From an uncultured Alphaproteobacteria bacterium (GTDB taxonomy: Bacteria; Pseudomonadota; Alphaproteobacteria; Micropepsales; Micropepsaceae), in assembly GCA_903857685.1 (NCBI GenBank), contig CAIOFO010000105.1, forward strand, positions 1 to 64,000: DNA of 64,000 nt, written 5' to 3'. Under the pieces are notes generated by a model. It worked only from the letters and a program-made list of their open reading frames with translations, ran no database searches and had not been told where the DNA came from. Positions 50,768-62,271 of this stretch are shown here, in pieces. How positions within the stretch are numbered: the stretch's first letter is position 1; every line of letters begins with the position of its first letter. Position numbers and translations under genes: made by a program.

Positions 50768-53158
50768 GTGCCGGGCCAAACTGTGGGCTCAAACGGAAGG
50801 GATTTCAGGGGTTTGACCATCGCGAAGGTCATCCGGGTCGTGTTTGGCGTGCTGGCGGGCCTGATGCTCGTGGCGGCTCTGGGCGATGTCGTGCTTTTCG
50901 GCCGCCTCACCATCGTCACCCCGGTCAATTTCGGCGCCCTGCTCACCATCGCCCTGGCCTTCCTGATCAACAATCTTCTCACCTCGCGCGAGCGCCGCGA
51001 GATGCTGGAAAAACAGACCGCCGAACTTCGGGCCAGCGGCGCCAGGCTGGAAGCCAGCTTGCGCAATGCCGCGGCGATGAATGCGCGGCTCTACCAGAGC
51101 GAGCTTCGCTACAAGGGCCTGGTGGATGCGCAGGGCGACGCCATCTTCCGCCGCGATTCCACCAGCCGGCTGACCTACGCCAACGAAGGCTTCTTCAAGA
51201 TATTCGGGCTCGATCCCAAGCGGGCGGTCGGCTATCCCTTCGCGCCGGAACTGCATCCCGAAAGCCGCGCGCCCTTGTTCGGCAGTTTCGCGGCGCTGGA
51301 ACAGGGGCGCGGCCGCGCCCGCTATGACCAGCATGTCCGCACGCCGCAGGGCTTTCGCTGGATCGCCTGGGAAGATTACGCCATCCGCGATTCCTATGGC
51401 CGCCTGGTCGAAGTGCAAAGCGTCGGCCGTGACATCACAGAACGCAAGGCGCTGGAAGACGCGCTGACCGAGGCGCGCGATTCCGCCGAAGCGGCCTCCC
51501 GCGCCAAGTCGGGCTTCCTGGCCACCATGAGCCATGAAATCCGCACCCCGATGAACGGCGTGCTGGGCATGGGCCGGTTGCTGCTGGAAACCAATCTGCG
51601 CGCCGACCAGCGCACCTATGCCGAGGCCATCACCCAGTCTGGCGAGGCGCTGCTGACCCTGATCGGCGACATTCTGGATTTCTCCAAGATCGAATCCGGC
51701 ACCCTGACGCTGGACGAGGACGAGGTCGAGGTTCGCACCCTGCTCAACGGTGTGGCCGAACTTTTGGGCCCGCGCGCGCACGCCAAGAGCATCGAGATTG
51801 TCACCGTGGTGGGCCGCGACGTGCCGCGCGTCATCCGCATTGACGAAGTGCGCTTCCGCCAAGTGCTGACCAATCTTGTCGGCAATGCCGTCAAATTCAC
51901 CGAGAAGGGCGGCATCTGCGTCGAGATCAAGATGAGCCACGTGCAGGGCCGCGGCTTTCTGCGCATTGAAGTGCGCGATACCGGCGTCGGCGTTCCCATC
52001 CAGAAGCGCCAGGACATCTTCCAGGAATTCGTCCAGGCCGATTCCAGCCATGCGCGCAAGTTCGGCGGCTCGGGATTGGGTCTAGCCATTTCCAAACGCC
52101 TGGCCGAGGCGATGGGCGGCGAGATCGGCCTAGAGTCGGGCGCCGATGGCGGCTCGTCTTTCTGGTTCACGCTCCCGGCGGTTGTTGTGGAAGTCGCACC
52201 GGAAAACGACAAGCCGCTTGACGGCAAGCGCATCGCCATCGTCACCCGCAACAAGCCCTTGCGCGAAGGTCTGTCGCTGCAGGTGGAAGCGGCTGGCGGC
52301 GAGGCCATCAACTTCAATCACATGGTGCCCAGCGGCCGCATTGACGCCATCCTGATAGACGCAGGCACCGAGGCCGAACCGATTCCCTTCATTCAGCCGG
52401 AGTTCGACATTCCGGCACTGGTGCTGCTGACGCCCGCGGCGCGCGGCAAGCTGGATGTGCTCAAGGCGATGGGATTTGCCGGCTATCTGGTCAAGCCGGT
52501 GCGCGAAGTCTCGCTGTTGACGCGGCTTGCCATCTGCATGGAAGCCCATGGCAAGCCCGTCCATGAGCATGCTGAGCATGAATTCGTGGCGCAGCCGCCC
52601 GCGGCCGGGTCCCGGCTATCAATGCTGGCGGAGGCCGAATTGCCGCCCCTGCAATATTGGCCGGAGCGCATCGCCGCCCCCGAGCCGCCCGAGCGCGCCA
52701 GGCCCGAACTGCCGCGCCCGCCGGCCCAGCAAAAAGTCCAAAGCGCGGGCAATGGCCTGAAGATTCTTCTTGCCGAGGATAATCCGGTCAATGCGCTTTT
52801 GATCCGCGAGTTGCTGCGCCGCCGCGGCCATGTCACCCGGGAAGTCACCAGCGGCACCGGCGCCGTGGCCGCCATGGAAGAGGAACGCTTCGACCTTCTG
52901 CTCACCGATATTCACATGCCCGGCATGGACGGCATCGAGGCGACGCGGGCCATCCGGGCCAATGAGGAAAAATACGGCCGCGCCCGCACGCCGATCGTGG
53001 CGCTGACCGCCGATGCGCTGGAAACCGGCAAGCGGGCCTGCCAGGAAGCGGGCATGGACGGCTTTTTGACCAAGCCGGTGGACCCGTCCGAGCTGGAAGA
53101 AATGTTCCTGATGCTCTTCCCCAATGAGGATGGATTGCCGCAAACTGTTGCGGCATGA
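50768..53158 (+). CDS. hybrid sensor histidine kinase (TM-PAS-HisKA-HATPase-pseudoREC-REC)
   Basis: FLATMSHEIRTPMNGVLGMGRLLL; GSGLGLAISKRLAEAMGG; ILLAEDNPVNALLIRELL; DLLLTDIHMPGMDG. Confidence 0.93.
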   Translation: MPGQTVGSNGRDFRGLTIAKVIRVVFGVLAGLMLVAALGDVVLFGRLTIVTPVNFGALLTIALAFLINNLLTSRERREMLEKQTAELRASGARLEASLRNAAAMNARLYQSELRYKGLVDAQGDAIFRRDSTSRLTYANEGFFKIFGLDPKRAVGYPFAPELHPESRAPLFGSFAALEQGRGRARYDQHVRTPQGFRWIAWEDYAIRDSYGRLVEVQSVGRDITERKALEDALTEARDSAEAASRAKSGFLATMSHEIRTPMNGVLGMGRLLLETNLRADQRTYAEAITQSGEALLTLIGDILDFSKIESGTLTLDEDEVEVRTLLNGVAELLGPRAHAKSIEIVTVVGRDVPRVIRIDEVRFRQVLTNLVGNAVKFTEKGGICVEIKMSHVQGRGFLRIEVRDTGVGVPIQKRQDIFQEFVQADSSHARKFGGSGLGLAISKRLAEAMGGEIGLESGADGGSSFWFTLPAVVVEVAPENDKPLDGKRIAIVTRNKPLREGLSLQVEAAGGEAINFNHMVPSGRIDAILIDAGTEAEPIPFIQPEFDIPALVLLTPAARGKLDVLKAMGFAGYLVKPVREVSLLTRLAICMEAHGKPVHEHAEHEFVAQPPAAGSRLSMLAEAELPPLQYWPERIAAPEPPERARPELPRPPAQQKVQSAGNGLKILLAEDNPVNALLIRELLRRRGHVTREVTSGTGAVAAMEEERFDLLLTDIHMPGMDGIEATRAIRANEEKYGRARTPIVALTADALETGKRACQEAGMDGFLTKPVDPSELEEMFLMLFPNEDGLPQTVAA

Positions 53159-54465
53159 TTCCTTCCGCGCGCAAGCGCTACGCCTTCCGCGATTATTTGA
53201 ACCGCCGCGCGTTGACCATGCTGGCGCTGGGCTTTTCTTCCGGCCTGCCTTTTCTGCTGGTGGGAAACACCTTCGGCTTCTGGCTGCGCGATGAAGGCAC
53301 CAGCCTCAAGGCGATCGGCTTTTTGTCCTGGGTTGGCCTTGCCTATTCCATGCAATTTGTCTGGGCCCCGCTGGTGGACCGGATTCCCACCCTGAAAGTT
53401 CTGGGCCAGCGTCGCGGCTGGATGCTGCTGTCACAGATCGGCGTGGCGCTTGGCCTCTTCGCGATGGCCTTTGTCGGCGTGCGCTATGGCGTGCTGGTGC
53501 TGGGCGCTTGCGCCCTGTTTGTCGGCCTGTCCGCGGCCACCCAGGACATCGCCATCAACGCCTGGCGCATCGAGGTGGCGCAGTCCGAGGATGAACAGGG
53601 GCTTTTGATTTCCGCCTATACGCTGTCCTACCGCATCGCCGTGATGTGCACCGATTCCCTGATGCTGATCGCCGCCCAGCATTTCGGCTGGCCTTTGGCC
53701 TATACCGTGTGCGGCCTGGGCATGGGCATCGGCATCGCCGCCAGCCTGGTTGCGCCCGAACCGGTGCGCGGCGAAAGCGTGCTGGCGCGTATCGAAAAGG
53801 AAAAGCCGTTATGGAGCCCGCGCGGGTTTTTCGATGCGGTGGCCGGACCGTTCATCGTCTTCTTCAAGACCTATGGCGCAACAGCCTTGTTGATGCTGCT
53901 GGCAATCAGCCTTTACCGGCTGCCGGATTTCATGCGCGGGCCGATCACCAATCCCTTCTTCCATGACCTTGGCGTCGCCAAGGATGTGATCGGAACGGCG
54001 CGCGCCACCATCGGATTGGCCTCGATTTTCGCCGGGATCGCGGCGGGCGGATTTTTCTGCCTGCAACTGGGCTATATGCGCGCCCTAATGCTGGGCGCCA
54101 TCATCCAGTCCATCGGTATTCTCGCCCAGGCCCTGCTGACCGTGAACCATGGTGTTCCGGCCTTCCTGGCGGTGATGGCGATCGATGATTTCGGCATCAG
54201 CGTCGCTGGTGTCACCCTGGTCGCCTACATGTCCTCGCTGACCAGCTTGGGCTACACCGCGACGCAATATGCGCTTTTGTCCTCGGCCTATGCCCTGGCG
54301 GGAAAATTCCTCAAGGGTTTTTCCGGCCTGATAGTGGAAGGATTAACCCCACATTTCGGCCTGATGAACGCCTATGCCCTGTTTTTCATCGGTTGCGGCG
54401 TGATCGGGGTTCCCTCTTTGGCGCTTTTCGCCTTTTTGGGCCGCAAACAGGCTCGCCGCGCCTGA
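53155..54465 (+). CDS. AmpG-family MFS permease
   Basis: TMLALGFSSGLPFLLVGNTFGFWLRDEG; FVWAPLVDRIP; AmpG-like. Confidence 0.9.
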   Translation: MIPSARKRYAFRDYLNRRALTMLALGFSSGLPFLLVGNTFGFWLRDEGTSLKAIGFLSWVGLAYSMQFVWAPLVDRIPTLKVLGQRRGWMLLSQIGVALGLFAMAFVGVRYGVLVLGACALFVGLSAATQDIAINAWRIEVAQSEDEQGLLISAYTLSYRIAVMCTDSLMLIAAQHFGWPLAYTVCGLGMGIGIAASLVAPEPVRGESVLARIEKEKPLWSPRGFFDAVAGPFIVFFKTYGATALLMLLAISLYRLPDFMRGPITNPFFHDLGVAKDVIGTARATIGLASIFAGIAAGGFFCLQLGYMRALMLGAIIQSIGILAQALLTVNHGVPAFLAVMAIDDFGISVAGVTLVAYMSSLTSLGYTATQYALLSSAYALAGKFLKGFSGLIVEGLTPHFGLMNAYALFFIGCGVIGVPSLALFAFLGRKQARRA

Positions 54466-54603
54466 TTGTCACAATTCGTTGCCCCGGCCCCGCGCTTGCG
54501 GTAAAATTATCAAACTGTCGCACTAAGGGCCTAAGCCGGAAGGCAGATCCGAATCGCCTCTGGCCCGTATTGGCTCTGGACAGCCACTTAAAGGAAGATT
54601 CGC

Positions 54604-55446
54604 TTGGTCAATATCTACGAAGCCGGACCGCTTGAGGGGCGCCTGGAACAATGGCCGGTTCTGGCCGTGTCCGGCTCGCTGGAAGTGCGCCTGGCCGAGA
54701 CCGAGCATGAAGTCGAGCAGGCGCAGCGCCTGCGCTACGCCGTTTTCTATGAAGAGATGAGCGCGGTGCCGTCGAACGAGATGCGCGCGCTGCGGCGCGA
54801 CTTCGACAAGTTCGATGATGTCTGCGATCACCTTTTGGTGGTTGACCGCGAAACCCATGGTGAAGACGGCCAGCCGCTTGTGGTCGCCACCTATCGGCTG
54901 ACGCGCGAGAAGGACGCGGTGCGCGCCGGCGGCTTCTATACCGCCAGCGAATATGACATCGCCCCGATGCTGAACGGCCTGCCGCCGGGCACAAAATTCC
55001 TGGAGCTGGGCCGCTCCTGCGTGCTGAAAAGCTATCGCAGCCGTCCCGGCTCGATGCAGCTTCTGTGGAAAGGCCTGATGGCCTATGTGGCGCGCTTCGA
55101 CATCGACCTGATGTTCGGCTGCGCCTCGCTGCCCGGCACCGATATCGAGACGCTGGCGCTGCCGCTGTCCTATCTGCATCACTTCCATGCCATGCCGGAG
55201 CACTTACGCGTCACGGCGCGGCCGGAACTGTTCGTGGAGATGAACCGCATGGCGCTGGACGCCACGCCCCAGCGCGAGGGCCTGCGCAGCCTACCGCCGC
55301 TGCTGAAAGGGTATGTGCGCGCCGGCTGTTGCATCGGCAATGGCGCGGTGATCGACCATCAATTCGGCACCACCGATGTCTTTATCTATTTCCCGCTGTC
55401 GGGAATTGACGCGCGCTACAAGTCCCGCTTCGGGCTTGTAAAATAA
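54604..55446 (+). CDS. OlsB-type GNAT N-acyltransferase (hemolysin-like)
   Basis: VRLAETEHEVEQAQRLRYAVFYEEM; FLELGRSCVLKSYRSRPGSMQLLWKGL; TTG start with AAGGAAG upstream. Confidence 0.85.
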   Translation: MVNIYEAGPLEGRLEQWPVLAVSGSLEVRLAETEHEVEQAQRLRYAVFYEEMSAVPSNEMRALRRDFDKFDDVCDHLLVVDRETHGEDGQPLVVATYRLTREKDAVRAGGFYTASEYDIAPMLNGLPPGTKFLELGRSCVLKSYRSRPGSMQLLWKGLMAYVARFDIDLMFGCASLPGTDIETLALPLSYLHHFHAMPEHLRVTARPELFVEMNRMALDATPQREGLRSLPPLLKGYVRAGCCIGNGAVIDHQFGTTDVFIYFPLSGIDARYKSRFGLVK

Positions 55447-55486
55447 CTCCCTCTGCTTTCGCTGGCCCGAGGGCCAGCTACAGCAT

Positions 55487-55520
55487 CTCCCCCTTTTATG
55501 CGCTTCGCGCAAAGGGGGAG
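55487..55520. terminator. bidirectional hairpin terminator
   Basis: CTCCCCCTTT..GCGCTTCGCGC..AAAGGGGGAG between convergent genes. Confidence 0.65.
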
Positions 55521-55544
55521 CCTGACCTGCGATCGCTTTTGGAG

Positions 55545-56243
55545 TTAAGCCAAGTCGAACAACAGCACTTCCGCTACCGTTATGGACCGCACCTGGATCT
55601 GCGTCATGTCGGTCAGGGCGGCGGCGTCGCCGGCTTTCAGCGTCACCTCGCCGATGCTGACTTCGCCCTTGACCACCTGCAGCCAGGCCTTGCGGCCGGG
55701 GCGCAGCGTGTGGATCGCTTCATTTTCGATGTCCAGCTTGGCAGCCCAGATTTCGGCGTCCTGCACCAGCCGCACTTCATTGGCCTGGGGCTCGGGCCCG
55801 GCGATGCGGGCAAAGTGATTGGCCACGCTGTCGGCGCTGATAGCCTTCTGTTCATAGCCAGGCTCTATGCCGCGCTTGGACGGCATGATCCAGATCTGCA
55901 GCAAATGGCATGTTTCCGTGGGGCTGGCATTGAACTCGGCATGGACGATGCCGCTGCCGGCGCTCATGCGCTGAATCTCGCCCGGCTTGATGGTGCCGCC
56001 GCCGCCGCTGGAATCCTGGTGGCTGATGGCACCGTCTATAATGTAGGTGACGATCTCCATGTCGCGGTGCGGATGCGGCGGAAAGCCAGCGCCGCCCGCA
56101 ATCCAGTCTTCATTGATGACCCTCAGCGGGCCGAAATTCTCATATTCGGGATCATAATATTCCCCGAATGCGAATGTGTGTCGCGAATCCAGCCAGCCGA
56201 TCTTGGTGTGTCCGCGTTCCTCGGATTTGCGAACCGTAATCAT
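55545..56243 (-). CDS. pirin family protein
   Basis: [42 protein letters not shown]. Confidence 0.95.
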   Translation of the reverse strand: MITVRKSEERGHTKIGWLDSRHTFAFGEYYDPEYENFGPLRVINEDWIAGGAGFPPHPHRDMEIVTYIIDGAISHQDSSGGGGTIKPGEIQRMSAGSGIVHAEFNASPTETCHLLQIWIMPSKRGIEPGYEQKAISADSVANHFARIAGPEPQANEVRLVQDAEIWAAKLDIENEAIHTLRPGRKAWLQVVKGEVSIGEVTLKAGDAAALTDMTQIQVRSITVAEVLLFDLA

Positions 56244-57184
56244 GACGCTTTGCGCCTTTCAATCGCGTCCCAGACCAGGGCGGCGATATCGGCGCCGCCG
56301 AAACGATTGACTTCCTGGATGCCGGTTGGAGAGGTAACGTTTATCTCGGTCATATAGTCGCCGATCACGTCAATCCCCGTGAAAATAAGCCCCCTGCGCT
56401 TCAGTTCGGGACCAATGGCGGCGCAGATGTCGCGCTCGCGGCTTGAGAGTTCCGTCTTTTCCGGCCGTCCGCCGACATGCATGTTGGAGCGCGCCTCGCC
56501 CGCCGCCGGAACCCGGTTGATAGCGCCGGCAAATTCCCCATCCACCAAAATGATGCGCTTGTCGCCCTTGCGCACCTCGGGAAGATAACGCTGCACGATG
56601 ACGGGTTCGCGATAGAAGGCGGTGAACATTTCCAGGAGTGCGCCCAGATTTTCATCATCGGGCCGCACCCGGAACACGCCGGCGCCGCCATTGCCGTAAA
56701 GCGGCTTGAGAATGATGTCCTGGTGCTGGTCGCGGAATTCCCGAATCTCGCGGCTGTCGCTGGTGATCAGGGTGGGCGGGATGAAATCGGCGAATTCGGT
56801 GACGAAAAGTTTTTCCGGTGTATTGCGGACATGGGCCGGATCATTGACCACCAGGGTCCTGGGATGCAGCCGCTCCAGGATATGGGTGGCGGTGATATAG
56901 GCCATGTCGAAGGGCGGGTCCTGGCGCATCAGCACCACATCGGCCGCCGACAGGTCGTAAACAAAACTCTCACCCAGCGCGAAATGATCGCCCTTGACGG
57001 CGCGCACATGCAGCGGCCGCACTTTGGCGGTGACCTTGTTCTCGCGGAAGGTGAGGTCGCGCGGACCGTAATAAAGAAGTCCGTGCCCGCGCTTCTGTGC
57101 TTCCAGCATCAGCGCGAATGTGGAATCGCCGCCGATGTCGATATTCTCGATGGGGTCCATCTGGACCGCGACGGTCAGGCTCAT
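56240..57184 (-). CDS. gshB: glutathione synthetase
   Basis: [56 protein letters not shown]. Confidence 0.96.
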   Translation of the reverse strand: MSLTVAVQMDPIENIDIGGDSTFALMLEAQKRGHGLLYYGPRDLTFRENKVTAKVRPLHVRAVKGDHFALGESFVYDLSAADVVLMRQDPPFDMAYITATHILERLHPRTLVVNDPAHVRNTPEKLFVTEFADFIPPTLITSDSREIREFRDQHQDIILKPLYGNGGAGVFRVRPDDENLGALLEMFTAFYREPVIVQRYLPEVRKGDKRIILVDGEFAGAINRVPAAGEARSNMHVGGRPEKTELSSRERDICAAIGPELKRRGLIFTGIDVIGDYMTEINVTSPTGIQEVNRFGGADIAALVWDAIERRKAS

Positions 57185-57214
57185 GAATTTTTTCCCCCGC
57201 CAATCTTCCGAACA

Positions 57215-57580
57215 TCAGTCATCGGCCCGCCACACATCCTTGAAATGCCTTGGAAATCCCGCGACGGCGATGATATCGAAGCGGGCGCCCCGCCTGGCAA
57301 GGGCGGGCCGGCTGGCGAGATATAGTGAGGCCGCCCGGGCAATGCGAGTCCGCTGGGCGGGCGCAACCGCCTCTGCCGCATCGCGGGCATGCCGCCGCGC
57401 CTTGACCTCGATGAAACACACCGGCCCGAACACCGGCAGGCTGACCAGATCCTCGCCGGCATGGGTCTTGACACGGCGGCCCAGGATGCGATGGCCCTTG
57501 AGCAGGAGCAGCAGCGCCGCCAGCGCCTCGCCGCGATGGCCGCGCTTTTCGGCGGCCTGTTTTCGCGTTTCAGCGGGCAT
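57215..57580 (-). CDS. YraN family (UPF0102) endonuclease-like protein
   Basis: KRGHRGEALAALLLLLKGHRILGRRVKTHAGEDLV..CFIEVKARR. Confidence 0.92.
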   Translation of the reverse strand: MPAETRKQAAEKRGHRGEALAALLLLLKGHRILGRRVKTHAGEDLVSLPVFGPVCFIEVKARRHARDAAEAVAPAQRTRIARAASLYLASRPALARRGARFDIIAVAGFPRHFKDVWRADD

Positions 57581-58481
57581 TCTTCTTCTCCAGCCCGCGG
57601 GCGTAAATTTCCTTGCGCGGCATATCCAGCAGCGCCGCGATCATGTCGCTGGCGGGCTTGAGCGGCATGAAGGCCAAAGCGGCGTCCAGCGCCGCGTCAA
57701 TCTTGCCGAAATCCGTCTGGGCCTGATGCGGCGGTCCCAGCAGCAGCGTCACCTCGCCCTTGGGCGTATCGGCCTGGGCGTAATGCGCCGCCAGTTCGGC
57801 CAGCGTGCCGCGCCGCACTTCTTCATGCAGCTTGGTCATCTCGCGGGCCACCGCGACGGTGCGCATCCCCAGCACCTGCTCCATCTGCGCCAGCGTCTCC
57901 GCCAGACGCTGCGCCGATTCAAAAAAGATCAAGGTGGCGCGAATGCTTTTCAGTTCTTCCAGGATCGCGCCCCGCTCGCCGGCGCGGGCGGGAAGGAACC
58001 CCGCGAACAGGAAGCGGTCCGACGGCAGGCCCGACAACATCAATCCGGTCAGAACCGCGCTGGCGCCCGGTATGGCATGGACGGCGATGCCCTCTTCAAT
58101 GGCGGCGCGCACCAGCTTGAAGCCGGGATCGCTGACCAGCGGCGTTCCCGCATCGCTGACCAGCGCGATCCGGGCGCCGCTTTTCATCTTCGCCAGCAGC
58201 TTGGGGCGCATCTGGGCGGCGTTATGATCGTTATAGGGCATCAGGGTTTTGCTGATGCCATGAATGGAAAGCAGCTTGGAGGTAACCCGTGTGTCCTCGG
58301 CGGCAATCAGGTCCACCCCCGCCAGCACCGCCAGGGCCCTGAGGCTGACATCGCGGGCATGGCCGATGGGCGTGGCCGTCAGATAGAGGCCCGCCGCCAA
58401 ATCGCCAAGATGTTCCGCTTTACCCGGAGTGTGTTTACCGCTGGCGGCCGACCCCTTAGTGTCGCCGGACAAGGGAATCAT
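57570..58481 (-). CDS. rsmI: 16S rRNA (cytidine(1402)-2'-O)-methyltransferase
   Basis: LYLTATPIGHARDVSLRALAVLAGVDLIAAEDTRVTSKLL; LVSDAGTPLVSDPG. Confidence 0.95.
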   Translation of the reverse strand: MIPLSGDTKGSAASGKHTPGKAEHLGDLAAGLYLTATPIGHARDVSLRALAVLAGVDLIAAEDTRVTSKLLSIHGISKTLMPYNDHNAAQMRPKLLAKMKSGARIALVSDAGTPLVSDPGFKLVRAAIEEGIAVHAIPGASAVLTGLMLSGLPSDRFLFAGFLPARAGERGAILEELKSIRATLIFFESAQRLAETLAQMEQVLGMRTVAVAREMTKLHEEVRRGTLAELAAHYAQADTPKGEVTLLLGPPHQAQTDFGKIDAALDAALAFMPLKPASDMIAALLDMPRKEIYARGLEKKNAR

Positions 58482-58483
58482 TG

Positions 58484-59725
58484 ATGTCTTCGACTGTGGT
58501 TCGGACTTTTTCACTTCGTCTTTGTGCCATTGCGCTGGCCTGCGGCATAGCGGCCTCGTGCGTCGCCCCCAAGCCGCCTGCGCCGCCGCCGCCCCCGCCG
58601 GTGGCCGCCCTGCCGCCGCCCCCCGTGGCCGGCCACCCCCTGACCGCCGACTCGCCCGCCTTTTTGCGGCTGCCCAATCTCGCCCCGAACCAGACCCCCG
58701 TGCGGGTGGGCGTGATCCTGCCCCTGGCCAGCGGCGCGGCGGCGACCCGGACATTGGCCGGAGCCATGCTCAAGGCGGCCCAGTTGGCGCTTTATGACGC
58801 CAAGAATCCCGGCATCGTACTGATGACTGCCGACGAAGGCACCAAGCCGGAAGACGCGGCGACGGCGGCCACCAAGCTTCTTGCCCAGGGCGCCGAAGTC
58901 ATTATCGGTCCCCTGTTCGGCCCGTCCGTCACCGCGGTGGCGCCGATCGCGCGCGACCGCGGCGTGCCGGTGCTGGCTTTCTCGACCGAGAAATCCGTGG
59001 CGGGCAATGGCGTCTATCTTCTCTCCTTCCTGCCGCAAAGCGAAGTCCGGCGGGTGGTGAGCTATGCCGCCAGCCAGGGGCATCACAATTTCGCGGCCAT
59101 GGTGCCGCAAAGCGCCTATGGCGATGTCATCGCCGATACCTTCGGGGATGCGGTGAAAGGCGCCGGCGCCACCAGCCTGGATGTCGAGCATTTCACGCCC
59201 AACACCAATGCGGTGCTGACGCCGTCCCAGACCATCGCCAAGAGCCAGGCGGACGCGGTGATGATCGCCCAGGGCGGGGCCATCCTGCGCGCCATCGGTC
59301 CCGACCTCAGTTTCAGCGGGCTGGACAAGAACAAGGTCAAGCTGCTGGGCACCGGCTTGTGGGACGATCCGACCATGGCGCGCGAAGACACGCTGGTGGG
59401 CGGCTGGTTCGCCGCGCCGGAGCCAGATGCCGACAATGCCTTCAATGAACGCTATCACGATGCTTTCGGCACCACGCCGCCGCAGCTGGCGTCACTGGCC
59501 TATGACGCCGTGGCGCTGGTGGCGCTGCTGTCGGGCGGTCAGCCCTATCATCGCTTCACCCAAAGCGCCCTGATGGATCCCAACGGATTTTCCGGCGTGG
59601 ACGGGATTTTCCGCTTTAACGCGGACGGCACGTCGGAGCGCGGCTTGGCGGTGCTGGAGGTGCAGCCGGACGGCTTTCATGTCGTCAGCCCCTCGCCCAA
59701 GACCTTCCAGAATCCGGCGTCTTAA
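58484..59725 (+). CDS. penicillin-binding protein activator (LpoA-like) lipoprotein
   Basis: Lipobox, Pro-rich linker, VRVGVILPLASGAAATRTLAGAMLKAAQLALYD periplasmic-binding fold; adjacent to rsmI/yraN. Confidence 0.85.
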   Translation: MSSTVVRTFSLRLCAIALACGIAASCVAPKPPAPPPPPPVAALPPPPVAGHPLTADSPAFLRLPNLAPNQTPVRVGVILPLASGAAATRTLAGAMLKAAQLALYDAKNPGIVLMTADEGTKPEDAATAATKLLAQGAEVIIGPLFGPSVTAVAPIARDRGVPVLAFSTEKSVAGNGVYLLSFLPQSEVRRVVSYAASQGHHNFAAMVPQSAYGDVIADTFGDAVKGAGATSLDVEHFTPNTNAVLTPSQTIAKSQADAVMIAQGGAILRAIGPDLSFSGLDKNKVKLLGTGLWDDPTMAREDTLVGGWFAAPEPDADNAFNERYHDAFGTTPPQLASLAYDAVALVALLSGGQPYHRFTQSALMDPNGFSGVDGIFRFNADGTSERGLAVLEVQPDGFHVVSPSPKTFQNPAS

Positions 59726-60861
59726 TTCAGTAACTTCGCGATGACGGCGTTGAGCAGCAATCGCCCGCGCGGCGTGGCAATCAAAATGCTGTCCTGCAAT
59801 GTCAAAAGTCCTTCATTCACCAGAGCCGCGATTTTTTCCGCAGCGGGCCGCGTGCCCCAGCGCTTTTCATAGGCGGCCAGGTCAAGGCCCTCGGCCAGGC
59901 GCAGATTCATCAGCAGATGTTCGCGCGCCGCGTCGCCATCGGATATCTTGGCCACTTCGGCAAAGGCACGGCCGGTATTCGCCACCGCCTCGCGCCAGCG
60001 TTCCGGCAGGCGCTGGGTGGCTGTCGCCATCCGCCTGCCCTTGAGGCTGAGGCGGCCATGCGCGCCGGGGCCGACACCGGCATAATCGCCATAGCGCCAA
60101 TAGATCAGATTGTGCCGGCTTTCCGAGCCGGGCCTGGCATGATTGGAAATCTCATAGGCGGGCAGGCCCGCGCCTTCCGTCAATTCCTGCGTCGTCTCAT
60201 AAAGTCCTGCCGCGACCTCCTCATCCGGAATCACCAGCGCGCCGTTCTTGTGCAGCAGCGCAAACGGCGTTTGCGGCTCGATGGTGAGCTGATACAGCGA
60301 CAGATGATCGGTGCCGAAGCTGAGGGCCTCTTTCAGTTCGGCCCGCCAGACCGCGTCCGTCTGGTTCGGCCGGGCATAGATCAGATCCAGGGAAACCCGC
60401 TCGAAATTGGCTTGTCCCAGCGCCAGCGCGGCCTTGGCTTCCGCCGCGTTGTGCAAGCGTCCCAAGGTTTTCAAATCGGCGTCGTTCAAGGCCTGCACCC
60501 CCAGCGACAGCCGGTTCACCCCCGCTGCCTTGTAATCGGCAAAGCGCGCCGCATCGGCGCTGGCGGGATTGGCTTCCAGGGTGATCTCGACGTCATTGGC
60601 CATGCGCCAGTTGCGCGAGATCTTGTCGAGAATGCGGGCGGTGGATTTTCCCGTCATCAAGGATGGCGTGCCGCCGCCGAAAAATATTGTCTCCACCAGC
60701 GGGCGCTCTTCGCCTTGCGCCTTCGCCGTCCAGTCGAGTTCGCGTCCAATGGCGTCCACCCAGCCATCTTCGTCAATCGCGGTGCGGACATGGGAATTGA
60801 AATCGCAATAGGGACATTTGGCGGCGCAGAAGGGCCAGTGCACATACACGCCAAAGCTCAT
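59722..60861 (-). CDS. hemW: radical SAM family heme chaperone HemW
   Basis: VYVHWPFCAAKCPYCDFNSHV; VETIFFGGGTPSLM; RLSLGVQALND. Confidence 0.94.
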   Translation of the reverse strand: MSFGVYVHWPFCAAKCPYCDFNSHVRTAIDEDGWVDAIGRELDWTAKAQGEERPLVETIFFGGGTPSLMTGKSTARILDKISRNWRMANDVEITLEANPASADAARFADYKAAGVNRLSLGVQALNDADLKTLGRLHNAAEAKAALALGQANFERVSLDLIYARPNQTDAVWRAELKEALSFGTDHLSLYQLTIEPQTPFALLHKNGALVIPDEEVAAGLYETTQELTEGAGLPAYEISNHARPGSESRHNLIYWRYGDYAGVGPGAHGRLSLKGRRMATATQRLPERWREAVANTGRAFAEVAKISDGDAAREHLLMNLRLAEGLDLAAYEKRWGTRPAAEKIAALVNEGLLTLQDSILIATPRGRLLLNAVIAKLLN

Positions 60862-60915
60862 GGAGCGTCGGCCCGGAAAAGTGTGGCCTCGCGGTTTTCC
60901 GTAGGCCGCGCGACC
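60862..60915 (+). repeat. dispersed intergenic repeat, copy D
   Basis: GGAGCGTCGGCCCGGAAAAGTGTGGCCTCGCGGTTTTCCGTAGGCCGCGCGACC; fills the hemW-rdgB gap. Confidence 0.85.
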
Positions 60916-60916
60916 A

Positions 60917-61539
60917 TTAAAGAGACTCTTCCAATATGCCGCTGTGCAGGAGCTTTTCAAAAGCGCGGGCACGATGGCTCATGGCATTTTTCACATGCGG
61001 ATCGATCTCGCCGAATGTCTGCTCCCAGCCGTCGGGGATGAAAATCGGATCATAGCCGAAACCCTGGTCCCCGCGCGGCGGGAACGTCAGCCGGCCATGC
61101 ACTTCGCCTTCAAATGATTTTACCTCGCCTATGTTTCCGTTATGGGGCGGCATGGCGATGCAAAGCGCGCAGACGAAGCGGGCGGAAAAATCGGTGGCCT
61201 TTTTTTCGTGAAGCTCTTTTTCCACCCGCGCCATGGCGATGCGGAAATCTTTTGCCGGGCCCGCCCAGCGCGCCGAATAGATCCCCGGATTTCCGCCCAG
61301 CGCATCCACCCACAGGCCGGAATCGTCGGCCAGGGCGGGATGCTTGCCGGCATCGGCGGCGGCGCGGGCTTTCAGTTCGGCATTGGCGAGGAATGTCGCG
61401 CCGGTCTCGGCCGGCTCGGCCAGGCCCATCTCGGCGGCGCTCAGCGGCTCGATGCCGTGCGGCCCCAGCAACGCCTTGATCTCCCGCACCTTGCCCTGAT
61501 TGTGGCTGGCGACGATCAACATGCTGCCGCGCGGAAGTT

Positions 61540-61543
<4 letters not shown>
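60917..61543 (-). CDS. rdgB: RdgB/HAM1 family non-canonical purine NTP pyrophosphatase
   Basis: [59 protein letters not shown]. Confidence 0.96.
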
Positions 61544-62271
<728 letters not shown>

